Shown: positions 18,169-25,744 of the stretch, piece after piece
Layout of the letters: the number at the start of each line of letters is the position of its first letter
Numbering within the stretch: position 1 is the first letter of the stretch
Assembly: GCA_963797535.1 (NCBI GenBank)
Contig: CAWCPQ010000001.1
Coordinates: forward strand, 248,001 to 312,000
Origin: JAWWOL01 sp963797535
GTDB taxonomy: Bacteria > Actinomycetota > Actinomycetes > JAWWOL01
DNA length: 64,000 bases
Direction of reading: 5' to 3'
The notes under the pieces: generated by a model
Database searches by the model: none
What the model saw: the letters and a program-made list of their open reading frames with translations, nothing else
What the model was told of the DNA's origin: nothing
Position numbers and translations under genes: made by a program

Positions 18169-20769
18169 GTGAGCAGCAAGGTTGCTGTCGCTCTTCCGCC
18201 GAGCCACGTCGTCTCGCGCCCGCGGCTCAACGACCGGCTGAACGAGGGCGCCCGCGGCCCGCTGACCCTCGTTGCGGCTGGCCCCGGCTCGGGCAAGACC
18301 GTGCTCGTCAGCGACTGGGCGACGGCGCAGACCCTGCCGACCGCTTGGGTCTCGGTCGAAGCCTCCGACAACGATCCGCACCGGTTCTGGACGCTGGTCG
18401 GTCAGGCTCTGGCGACCTCTGGCATCGTCTCAGAGGCTGATGCGCTGGCCGGTCTGCCGCACGACCGTACGGACGCCGGCCCGTTCCTCGTGGCGTTGCT
18501 GGACGCGGTGCCCGGCACGGCCGAGTTCGCGCTGGTCATCGACGACGCGCACGTGCTCAGCAGCGAGATCGTGCTGGCCGAGCTCGACGCCGTCATCCGC
18601 TACGCCTCGCCCCGCTGGCACCTCGTCCTGACCGCCCGCAGCGATCCCTTGCTGCCGCTGCACCGCTACCGTCTCGCCGGCGACATGGTCGAGGTGCGGG
18701 CCGGCGACCTGGCGATGACCAGGGCCGAGGCGCAGGCCCTGCTGACCGCCCACGGAGTCAGCCTGCGCGGGCCGGAGCTGGCGATGCTGACCAGACGCAC
18801 GGAGGGCTGGGCGGCTGGTCTGCGGCTCTCTGCGATGAGCATGGCCGGATCCGACGACCCGGAGCAGTTCGTCACTCAGCTCACGCTCGACCAGGGGAGC
18901 GTCGGGGAGTACCTCATCGAGGAGGTGCTCAACCGTCAGCCCGACCGCGTACGCCGGTTGCTGATCCAGAGCAGCTTTCTCGAGGGCATCAACGGGTCGC
19001 TCGTGGCGGCCGTGACCGGCATCGAGGACAGTGCCGAGCTCCTGGCCGACCTGGCCAGGACCAACTCTTTCGTCCTGGTGGACCGGCAGCGGCCCGACCA
19101 CTACCGCTTCCATCAGCTCTTCGAGGAGATCCTGCGCCACCTGCTCCGCTCCGAGTACGGCGCGCAGCTGCCGGACCTGCGCTGCCGAGCGGGGGCCTGG
19201 TACCTCGCGCACGACGATCCCGCCGCCGCGATGCGGTTCGTGATCGAGGCCGGTGACCTCGACCAGGCGGCTTCGGTGCTCGTGCACGGTGGATTTGCCA
19301 GGGCGTTCGTCGAGCGGCTGCACCCGGCCGAGCTCGGTCTGACCGGCGAGCTCAGCTTTGCCGACGAGCGGGCACGGGGCCTTGGCGACGGGGAACGCGA
19401 GGTCGCCGCGGCGGTCGTTGCTGTGATGTCGGGGCAGCTCGGGCTGGCGGCATCCCACCTGAGCGTGGCCCGTACCCGGGGATTGAGCGCCGATGTCGAA
19501 GCGACCGCTCTGCTGGTCGAGATCGCGGCTGCGCAACGTGCCCAGGCGCTGCCCGAGCTCGACCGGGTCGCCGCGTCCCTGTTCGCCGGCGAGCGGCCCG
19601 CGGGTGGGGTTCTCGCCACCGCCGGTCTGCTGGCGGCCGTCCAGCTGCGTCAGGCAGCCGCGCGGTTGTGGGAGTACGGCGCCGGGCAGCAGGTCGAGGC
19701 GCTGCTGGTGGAGGTCACCGCGCAGGCGCACCGCGAGGGTGTGGTGAGCCTCGAGCTCGAGAGCCTCGCCTTCCTGCAGCTGTCGTACGCGATCTCGGGT
19801 CGCAGCGAGCATGCCAAGGACTGTGAGGTCAGGGCGCACCTGCTGCTGCGCAGGTTCCCGCAGCTGCAGCGTTCCAGCGTGCAGCACCTCGCAACGACGG
19901 TCGTGGCATTCCTGCGGATGGATCTCGGTTCCGCGGCCAAGGCCGTGCGCCGAGCCAAGCAGACCGCGAACCCGCAGGCGGATCCGGCCTTGGCTGCCGC
20001 TGTCGAGCTGTGGCAGGCCAGGGTGGTGCTGGCCGCCGGCCAGGTCGCCGATGCCTACCTGCACCTGCGTTCGGCCCCGGAGCTGTCCATCGAGCTGCCC
20101 GGCCAGCTCAGCCAGGCCCGCTGCCAGGCCCTGGCCGAGATCGAGACCCGGATGGGGCGGCCCAACGCCGCGCTGAAGGTCCTGGCCGAGGCCGGTCCGG
20201 TTGCCTCGTCGCCGGTGCTCGCGGTGATGGCCGCCAGGGCCCATCTCGCGCTCGGCGACAGCGACGCCGCGGCCGAGGTGCTCCGACCCGTGCTCACCGC
20301 GTCGGAGCCCACGGCCGCGCTGCCGGTGCTGGTCGCAGCGTTGCTCACCTCCGCCAAGGTGGCCGAGCTCCGTGGCGACGAGCCCAAGGCGGTCCAGGAG
20401 GTGCTGCGCGCCACCGGGCTCGCCGGCGAGGCGATCACGTTCCCGTTCGTCGACGCGCTGCCGATGCTGTCCGGCCTGCTCGCTCGCCACCCGGAGGTCG
20501 CGGCAGCGTGGCCGGCGGACGAGGCCGAGCGCGGTCCGCTCGCCGGCGCCCCCCGTCCTTCGTCGCAGTCCCTGGCAGAGCCGTTGACCGACCGTGAGAC
20601 CGCGGTGCTGCGCCGGCTGGCCACCACGATGACCGCGGCGGAGATCGGCGACGAGCTCTGCGTGTCCATCAACACGATCAAGACCCACATCGCGGCGATC
20701 TATCGCAAGCTGCCGGCGGCTGGTCGCCGGGACGCGGTGGCCAGGGCAAGGGCGCTCGAGCTGCTCTGA
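18169..20769 (+). CDS. Large LuxR/MalT-type ATP-dependent transcriptional regulator
   Basis: About 866 aa. The N-terminal STAND-type ATPase has the Walker A motif AAGPGSGKTVL near residues 33-43, a Walker B-like FALVIDDAHVL near 117-127, and RTEGWAAGLRLSAM typical of MalT-like proteins. A long helical repeat (TPR-like) region follows. The C-terminal LuxR helix-turn-helix reads LTDRETAVLRRLA, then EIGDELCVSINTIKTHIAAIYRKL. MalT/LAL proteins are activated by a ligand plus ATP. The inducer and targets are unknown. The start could also be the GTG at 18139 or 18154. It lies just upstream of the CIRCE element of hrcA, but separate transcription is likely. Confidence 0.9.
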   Translation: MSSKVAVALPPSHVVSRPRLNDRLNEGARGPLTLVAAGPGSGKTVLVSDWATAQTLPTAWVSVEASDNDPHRFWTLVGQALATSGIVSEADALAGLPHDRTDAGPFLVALLDAVPGTAEFALVIDDAHVLSSEIVLAELDAVIRYASPRWHLVLTARSDPLLPLHRYRLAGDMVEVRAGDLAMTRAEAQALLTAHGVSLRGPELAMLTRRTEGWAAGLRLSAMSMAGSDDPEQFVTQLTLDQGSVGEYLIEEVLNRQPDRVRRLLIQSSFLEGINGSLVAAVTGIEDSAELLADLARTNSFVLVDRQRPDHYRFHQLFEEILRHLLRSEYGAQLPDLRCRAGAWYLAHDDPAAAMRFVIEAGDLDQAASVLVHGGFARAFVERLHPAELGLTGELSFADERARGLGDGEREVAAAVVAVMSGQLGLAASHLSVARTRGLSADVEATALLVEIAAAQRAQALPELDRVAASLFAGERPAGGVLATAGLLAAVQLRQAAARLWEYGAGQQVEALLVEVTAQAHREGVVSLELESLAFLQLSYAISGRSEHAKDCEVRAHLLLRRFPQLQRSSVQHLATTVVAFLRMDLGSAAKAVRRAKQTANPQADPALAAAVELWQARVVLAAGQVADAYLHLRSAPELSIELPGQLSQARCQALAEIETRMGRPNAALKVLAEAGPVASSPVLAVMAARAHLALGDSDAAAEVLRPVLTASEPTAALPVLVAALLTSAKVAELRGDEPKAVQEVLRATGLAGEAITFPFVDALPMLSGLLARHPEVAAAWPADEAERGPLAGAPRPSSQSLAEPLTDRETAVLRRLATTMTAAEIGDELCVSINTIKTHIAAIYRKLPAAGRRDAVARARALELL

Positions 20770-20795
20770 GCGCGCGGGATCCGTACCGCGTATCA

Positions 20796-20822
20796 TTGGC
20801 ACTCGACAAACGGGAGTGCCAA
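20796..20822 (+). promoter_or_regulatory. CIRCE operator of hrcA-dnaJ
   Basis: TTGGCACTC-N9-GAGTGCCAA is a perfect inverted repeat with the canonical nine-base spacer and matches the HrcA-binding CIRCE consensus. It lies 30 bases before hrcA, so HrcA should repress its own operon until heat shock. Confidence 0.95.
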
Positions 20823-20852
20823 CAGCCCCCTTGGTCCAGCGGGAGGTGACCC

Positions 20853-21872
20853 ATGCTCGACGACCGCAAGCTCGAAGTTCTGCGCGCGATCGTGGAGGAC
20901 TACGTCTCCACGCAGGAGCCGGTGGGGTCCAAAGCCCTGGTCGAGCGGCACAACCTCGGCGTGTCCCCGGCGACCATCCGCAACGACATGGCCGCGCTCG
21001 AGGAAGAGGGCTACATCGCCCAGCCGCACACCAGTGCCGGCCGGGTGCCCACCGACAAGGGTTACCGGCTGTTCGTCGACCGACTGTCCACGGTCAAGCC
21101 GCTGTCGTCGCCGGAGCGCCGCGCGATCCAGACGTTCCTCGAGGGTGCAGCCGACCTCGACGATGTCGTCCTTCGTACGGTCAAGCTGCTCGCCCAGCTG
21201 ACCCGTCAGGTCGCCGTCGTGCAATATCCCTCGCTGTCCCGGTCCTCGGTACGCCACGTCGAGGTGGTCAAGCTCGCCCAGAGCCGGTTGCTCCTCGTTC
21301 TCATCACCGACACCGGTCGGGTCGAGCAGCGGGTGGTCGAGCTGCCCGGTGCGGTGAGCGACGCGGCGGTCGGCGACCTGCGCTCCACCCTCAACTCGCA
21401 CATGACCGGCCGACCGCTCGTCGACGCCGGCACGTTGATCCTGGGACTGCCGCAGCAGGCCGACAGCGACGAGGACCGCACCGTGATGACCGCCGTCGTC
21501 GCGTCGATGCTCGAGACGCTCGTCGAGCGCTTCGAGGACCGGATCGTCCTTGCTGGTACGGCGAACCTGACCCGCTCGGCCTACGACTTCCCGTTCACGA
21601 TCCGCCCCGTCCTCGAGGCGCTCGAGGAGCAGGTGACCCTGCTCAAGCTGTTCGGCGAGGCGGTCGACCCGACCAGGGTCAGTGTTCGGATCGGCGAGGA
21701 GAACCCCGAGGGCCTGACCACGACAGCCGTGGTCTCGACGGCGTACGGAGCCCAGAGCCGACCGCTGGCCGGTCTGGCCGTGCTCGGACCGACGCGGATG
21801 GACTACCCCGGCGCAATCGGCGCGGTGGGAGCAGTAGCCCGGTACGTCGGGCAGATCCTGGCGGAGGACTGA
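20853..21872 (+). CDS. hrcA: Heat-inducible transcription repressor HrcA
   Basis: 339-residue repressor that binds CIRCE and is kept active by GroEL. The N-terminal winged helix contains DDRKLEVLRAIVEDYVSTQEPVGSK and the recognition region VSPATIRNDMAALEEEGYI; the rest is the GAF-like/HrcA domain, with QPHTSAGRVPTDKGYRLFVD as a hallmark. GGGAGGTGACCC precedes the ATG. It begins an operon with dnaJ (7-base gap) and rsmE, downstream of a CIRCE element. Confidence 0.97.
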   Translation: MLDDRKLEVLRAIVEDYVSTQEPVGSKALVERHNLGVSPATIRNDMAALEEEGYIAQPHTSAGRVPTDKGYRLFVDRLSTVKPLSSPERRAIQTFLEGAADLDDVVLRTVKLLAQLTRQVAVVQYPSLSRSSVRHVEVVKLAQSRLLLVLITDTGRVEQRVVELPGAVSDAAVGDLRSTLNSHMTGRPLVDAGTLILGLPQQADSDEDRTVMTAVVASMLETLVERFEDRIVLAGTANLTRSAYDFPFTIRPVLEALEEQVTLLKLFGEAVDPTRVSVRIGEENPEGLTTTAVVSTAYGAQSRPLAGLAVLGPTRMDYPGAIGAVGAVARYVGQILAED

Positions 21873-21879
21873 TCAGCGC

Positions 21880-23010
21880 GTGGCAACCAGCACCGGTGAC
21901 TACTACGAGATGCTCGGCGTCGCGCGTGAGTCGACGCCTGAGGAGATCAAGAAGGCCTACCGCCGACTTGCTCGCACCTTGCACCCCGACGTCAACCCCG
22001 ACCCGGCGGCCCAGGAGCAGTTCAAGGCCCTGACCTTGGCCTACGAGGTGCTGTCCGACCCGCAGAAGCGCGAGATGTACGACCTCGGCGGCGACCCGTT
22101 CAGCAGCGGCGGCGCCGGTGCCGGCAACTTCCAGGGGTTCGGCGGCCTCGGCGACATCATGGACGCGTTCTTCGGCGGCGGTGGCGGCAGCAGGGGCCCG
22201 CGCTCCCGGGTGCGTCAAGGCGCGGACGCGTTGCTGGCGATCGAGCTCGACTTGGCCGAGACCGCCTTCGGTGTCGACAAGGAGCTGACCGTCGAGACGG
22301 CGGCAGTGTGCACCTTGTGCTCCGGCGCCGGCACTGCCGCGGGCACCCACGCCGAGACGTGCCCGACCTGCAAGGGACGCGGCGAGATCCAGCTGGTTCA
22401 GCGGAGCTTCCTCGGCCAGGTCATGACCACCCGGCCGTGCCAGGAGTGCCGCGGGACCGGTTCGCTGATCAAGCACCCGTGCCCGGAGTGCGCCGGCGAG
22501 GGCCGGGTGCGCGCCCGCCGGACACTCACGGTCAGTGTGCCTGCCGGCGTGGAGAACGGGATGCGGATCCGGTTGACCGGTCAGGGTGAGGTCGGCCCCG
22601 GTGGCGGCCCCGCCGGCGACCTCTACGTCGAGATCCACGAGCGCGACCACCCGGTGTTCACTCGCGAGGGCAGCGACCTGCACTGCAAGGTGACGCTGCC
22701 CATGACCGCCGCCGCGTTGGGCACCTCGCTCAAGCTCGAGACCCTCGATGGCGAGGAGCAGGTCAACATCAAGCCGGGCACCCAGTCGGCGACGGTGATC
22801 ACCTTGCGGGGCCAGGGTGTTCCCCGGCTGCGCGGGTCCAGCCGCGGTGACCTGCACGTTCACGTCGAGGTCGTCACGCCGACCAAGGTCGACGCGGAGC
22901 AGGAGCGGTTGTTGCGTCAGCTCGCCCAGCTGCGCAACGAGGAGCACCCCGACGGCAACGCGCCGGTGGGGACCAACCTGTTCGGCCGGCTGCGCGGCGC
23001 CTTCAAGTGA
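21880..23010 (+). CDS. dnaJ: Molecular chaperone DnaJ
   Basis: 376-residue Hsp40 co-chaperone that stimulates DnaK ATPase and delivers unfolded proteins. Domains in order: J domain (about 4-68) with HPD in RTLHPDVNPD; a Gly/Phe linker; four CxxCxGxG zinc repeats (CTLCSGAG, CPTCKGRG, CQECRGTG, CPECAGEG, about 145-215); and a C-terminal substrate-binding domain. The start is GTG. It is the second gene of the CIRCE-controlled operon, and its stop overlaps the rsmE start. Confidence 0.97.
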   Translation: MATSTGDYYEMLGVARESTPEEIKKAYRRLARTLHPDVNPDPAAQEQFKALTLAYEVLSDPQKREMYDLGGDPFSSGGAGAGNFQGFGGLGDIMDAFFGGGGGSRGPRSRVRQGADALLAIELDLAETAFGVDKELTVETAAVCTLCSGAGTAAGTHAETCPTCKGRGEIQLVQRSFLGQVMTTRPCQECRGTGSLIKHPCPECAGEGRVRARRTLTVSVPAGVENGMRIRLTGQGEVGPGGGPAGDLYVEIHERDHPVFTREGSDLHCKVTLPMTAAALGTSLKLETLDGEEQVNIKPGTQSATVITLRGQGVPRLRGSSRGDLHVHVEVVTPTKVDAEQERLLRQLAQLRNEEHPDGNAPVGTNLFGRLRGAFK

Positions 23011-23744
23011 CCGCCCCGGTTTTCGTCGCGGATCTCAGCGGTGCCGCGACGGGGGCCGTTGTCCGTCTCGACGGGCCGGAGGGTCGCCACGCGGCCGTCG
23101 TACGGCGGCTGGTCGCGGGGGAGCGGGTCGACCTCACCGACGGCCACGGCGGTTTGGCGGAGTGCCTGGTCGCGGCGGTCTCCAGGGACGGACTCGAGCT
23201 GGAAGTGCTGCTACGCAAGGACTCTGCTGGCCCGGCGTTGCAGTTGACCGTCGTCCAGGCGCTGCCCAAGGGCGACCGCGGCGAGCTGGCTGTCGACCTG
23301 CTGACCGAGGTCGGTGTTGACCGGATCGTGCCCTGGGCCGCCTCCCGCTGCGTCACGCAGTGGAAGGGCGAGCGTGGCGACAAAGCGCTCGAGAAGTGGC
23401 GCGGCCATGCTCGTGAGGCGGGCAAGCAGTCGCGGCGGGTGTGGTTCCCCGAGGTGACCGCCGCGGCTTCCACTCGTACCGTGAGCTCGATGCTGGCGGA
23501 AGCCTCACTGGCGGTGGTGCTGCACGAGTCGGCCACGACTTCCCTTGCTGCACAGACAATCCCGACGGCCGGCTCGGTAGTGCTCGTGGTTGGGCCCGAG
23601 GGCGGCATCAGCGAGGACGAGCTCGCCGCGTTCGCTGCGGCTGGGGCGCTCGTCGCCCGCATGGGTCCCACCGTGATGCGCACCTCAACCGCCGGAGTCG
23701 CGGCGGCCGCCGCGATTTTGACCCGCACCGCGCGCTGGGCCTGA
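23007..23744 (+). CDS. rsmE: 16S rRNA (uracil1498-N3)-methyltransferase
   Basis: 245-residue SPOUT-class methyltransferase that modifies U1498 in the decoding region of the small subunit. The SPOUT knot shows VLVVGPEGGISEDEL near 191-205 and MGPTVMRTSTAG near the C-terminus; the N-terminal PUA-like part contains GRHAAVVRRLVAGERVDLTDG. It overlaps dnaJ by four bases (GTGA), so it is co-expressed with the heat-shock genes. A large palindrome (23758-23851) follows. Confidence 0.96.
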   Translation: MTAPVFVADLSGAATGAVVRLDGPEGRHAAVVRRLVAGERVDLTDGHGGLAECLVAAVSRDGLELEVLLRKDSAGPALQLTVVQALPKGDRGELAVDLLTEVGVDRIVPWAASRCVTQWKGERGDKALEKWRGHAREAGKQSRRVWFPEVTAAASTRTVSSMLAEASLAVVLHESATTSLAAQTIPTAGSVVLVVGPEGGISEDELAAFAAAGALVARMGPTVMRTSTAGVAAAAAILTRTARWA

Positions 23745-23757
23745 TCTGCTCTCCGCG

Positions 23758-23851
23758 CGTGTATGACCTGCTGATGAGTTGACGGCCCAGAATGCCGCAG
23801 CTCAGGAGTTGCGGGCTTGTGTGCCCGCAGGTCATCAGCAGGTCATACACG
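23758..23851. repeat. 94-base inverted-repeat element with perfect 20-bp arms
   Basis: CGTGTATGACCTGCTGATGA (23758-23777) is the exact reverse complement of 23832-23851. The 54-base interior folds further: GCGGGC and GCCCGC flank the six-base loop TTGTGT, and GCAGCTC can pair with GAGTTGC. The element fills the gap between the convergent rsmE and leuA genes. It could be a bidirectional terminator or a small non-autonomous mobile element. I found no second copy in the window. Confidence 0.75.
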
Positions 23852-23862
23852 TCGGGGGAGAG

Positions 23863-25611
23863 TTATCCGGTCGCCCGGTTGAGGGCCGAGACGATGGCTT
23901 GTACGGACGCCGTGAGCACAGACGTGCTGATGCCGACGCCCCAACGGGTGCGTCCGTCGTAGCGGCACTCGAGGTAGGCCGCGGCCCGGCTGGACTGGCC
24001 GCGGGTCAGTGCATGTTCGCTGTAGTCGAGGATCTCGACCACGAACCCGGCTCCGCTCAGTGCCGTGACGAAGGCGTCGAGCGGCCCACTGCCCTCACCG
24101 GCCACCTTGGTCTCGATCCCGTCCACCGAGAGCACCGCCGTCACCTTGTGCGGCTGGGCCGAGCCCTCGTACACCTCCCAGTCCAGCAGCTCCACCGGGC
24201 TCGCCCGGTCGACGAACTCAGCGTCGAACAGCTCGCCGATCCGCTCCGGCGAGATCTCACCGCCGGAGGCCTCGCTGTCGACCTGCACGACCCGCGACAG
24301 CTCCACCTGCAGCCCGCGCGGGAGTACGAATCCTCGTTCGTTCTCCAGCAGGTAGGCCACTCCGCCCTTGCCGGACTGGCTGTTCACCCGGATCACGGCC
24401 TCGTACGTCCGACCCACGTCGTGCGGGTCGATCGGCAGGTAGGGCACGTTCCAGGTGTCGGACGCTGCGGCCTCGTGGTGCGCCAGGCCCTTCTTGATCG
24501 CGTCCTGGTGAGTGCCCGAGAATGCCGTGTAGACAAGGGATCCGGCGTACGGGTGCCGCTCCGGCACGTCGAGCTGGTTCACGAACTCGACCGTGCGGCG
24601 GATGGCGTCGATGTCGGAGAAGTCGACCATCGGGTCGATTCCCTGCGAAAAGACGTTGAGGGCCAGGGTGACCAGGTCGACGTTGCCGGTGCGCTCCCCG
24701 TTGCCGAACAGGCAGCCCTCGACCCGCTGCGCGCCAGCGAGCACCGCCAGCTCTGCAGCCGCAACCCCGGTCCCGCGGTCGTTGTGCGGGTGCACGGACA
24801 GGATCACCGAGTCGCGCCGGGCCAGGTTGCGGTGCATCCACTCGATCTGGTCGGCGTAGACGTTGGGGGTCGCGAACTCCACCGTTGCCGGCAGGTTGTG
24901 AATGACCGGCCGCTCCGGTGTCGCGTCCCACAGCTCCGTCATGGCGTCGCAGACCTCGAGGACGTAGTCCGGCTCGGTCAGGTTGAACACCTCGGGCGAG
25001 AACTGGAACCGGATGTTGGCGTCCGGGTAGCGCTCGGCGCCGCGAAGCACGTCACGGCCGGCGTCCAGGATCAGCTGGAGCAGCTCCGCTCGGGAACGGC
25101 CGAGCACGACGTCGCGCCAGGCCGGCGCGGTCGCGGTGTACATGTGGACGACCACGTTGCGCAGGCCGTCGATGGAGTCGTAGGTCCGCTCGATCAGGTC
25201 GGTACGGGCGGCGGTGAACACCACGATCGTGACGTCATCGGGCACGGCGCCCTCGGTGGCGATCTGCCGTACGAAGTCGAAGTCGATCTGGCTGGCGGAC
25301 GGGTAGCCCACCTCGATCTCCTTGAACCCCATGGCAAGGAACAGGTCGAACATCAGCCGCTTGCGGGCCGGGTCCATCGGCTGGGCCAGGGCCTGGTTGC
25401 CGTCGCGGAGGTCGACCGGCACCCACAGCGGCGCGCCTTCGAGGGTGTTGTCCGGCCACGCGCGCTGCCGGTTGGGCACGTCGACCCGGTCGTGCGCGGG
25501 CTTGTAACGATGGAAGGGCATCTGGCTGCCGCGCTGCGGATTCCAGTGCGGGGCTGCGGGTGGGACCGCGCCGACGGGCGTGCTGAGAGTGTCAAAACGG
25601 TTGCTGCTCAT
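23863..25611 (-). CDS. leuA: 2-isopropylmalate synthase
   Basis: First committed enzyme of leucine biosynthesis, condensing acetyl-CoA with 2-oxoisovalerate. 582 aa from the ATG at 25611, the length of the actinobacterial long form. The catalytic TIM barrel begins with WVPVDLRDGNQAL (metal-binding D, active-site R), continues with GFKEIEVGYPSASQIDFDF and has the metal ligands in SVHPHNDRGTG. The C-terminal LeuA regulatory domain (about 450-580) is the site of leucine feedback. Ribosome-binding GGAG lies nine bases before the ATG. The leader at 25666-25734 suggests control by leucine supply. Confidence 0.96.
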   Translation of the reverse strand: MSSNRFDTLSTPVGAVPPAAPHWNPQRGSQMPFHRYKPAHDRVDVPNRQRAWPDNTLEGAPLWVPVDLRDGNQALAQPMDPARKRLMFDLFLAMGFKEIEVGYPSASQIDFDFVRQIATEGAVPDDVTIVVFTAARTDLIERTYDSIDGLRNVVVHMYTATAPAWRDVVLGRSRAELLQLILDAGRDVLRGAERYPDANIRFQFSPEVFNLTEPDYVLEVCDAMTELWDATPERPVIHNLPATVEFATPNVYADQIEWMHRNLARRDSVILSVHPHNDRGTGVAAAELAVLAGAQRVEGCLFGNGERTGNVDLVTLALNVFSQGIDPMVDFSDIDAIRRTVEFVNQLDVPERHPYAGSLVYTAFSGTHQDAIKKGLAHHEAAASDTWNVPYLPIDPHDVGRTYEAVIRVNSQSGKGGVAYLLENERGFVLPRGLQVELSRVVQVDSEASGGEISPERIGELFDAEFVDRASPVELLDWEVYEGSAQPHKVTAVLSVDGIETKVAGEGSGPLDAFVTALSGAGFVVEILDYSEHALTRGQSSRAAAYLECRYDGRTRWGVGISTSVLTASVQAIVSALNRATG

Positions 25612-25665
25612 GGGCTTTTGCTCCAGCCGGGACTCGAGAGAATCGACCGGCAACGCGACACAGCC

Positions 25666-25702
25666 CCACAGCGGGGGGCCGGTCGGTCAGGCCCCGCTGT
25701 GG
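25666..25702 (-). promoter_or_regulatory. Hairpin of the leuA leader
   Basis: CCACAGCGGGG..CC (25666-25680) pairs with GGCCCCGCTGTGG (25690-25702), leaving a two-base bulge and a nine-base loop. It overlaps the last codons of the Leu-rich leader peptide, so ribosome position would decide whether it can form. No U-tract follows, so a translational or pseudoknot-type control is as likely as classical attenuation. Confidence 0.6.
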
Positions 25703-25734
25703 CGGCTGAGAAGCAGCAGCACGTTCAGCGTCAC
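25687..25734 (-). CDS. leuA leader peptide (Leu-rich, 15 aa)
   Basis: GTG-started peptide MTLNVLLLLSRHSGA ending at TGA, 75 bases upstream of leuA on the same strand. It has five leucine codons in its first nine positions, four of them consecutive (CTG CTG CTT CTC), the hallmark of a leader that senses charged tRNA-Leu. The adjoining hairpin overlaps its 3' codons. No strong ribosome-binding site precedes the GTG. Leaders of this kind are known upstream of leuA in actinobacteria; the assignment here rests on position and codon content. Confidence 0.7.
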   Translation of the reverse strand: MTLNVLLLLSRHSGA

Positions 25735-25744
25735 GTTGACGACG

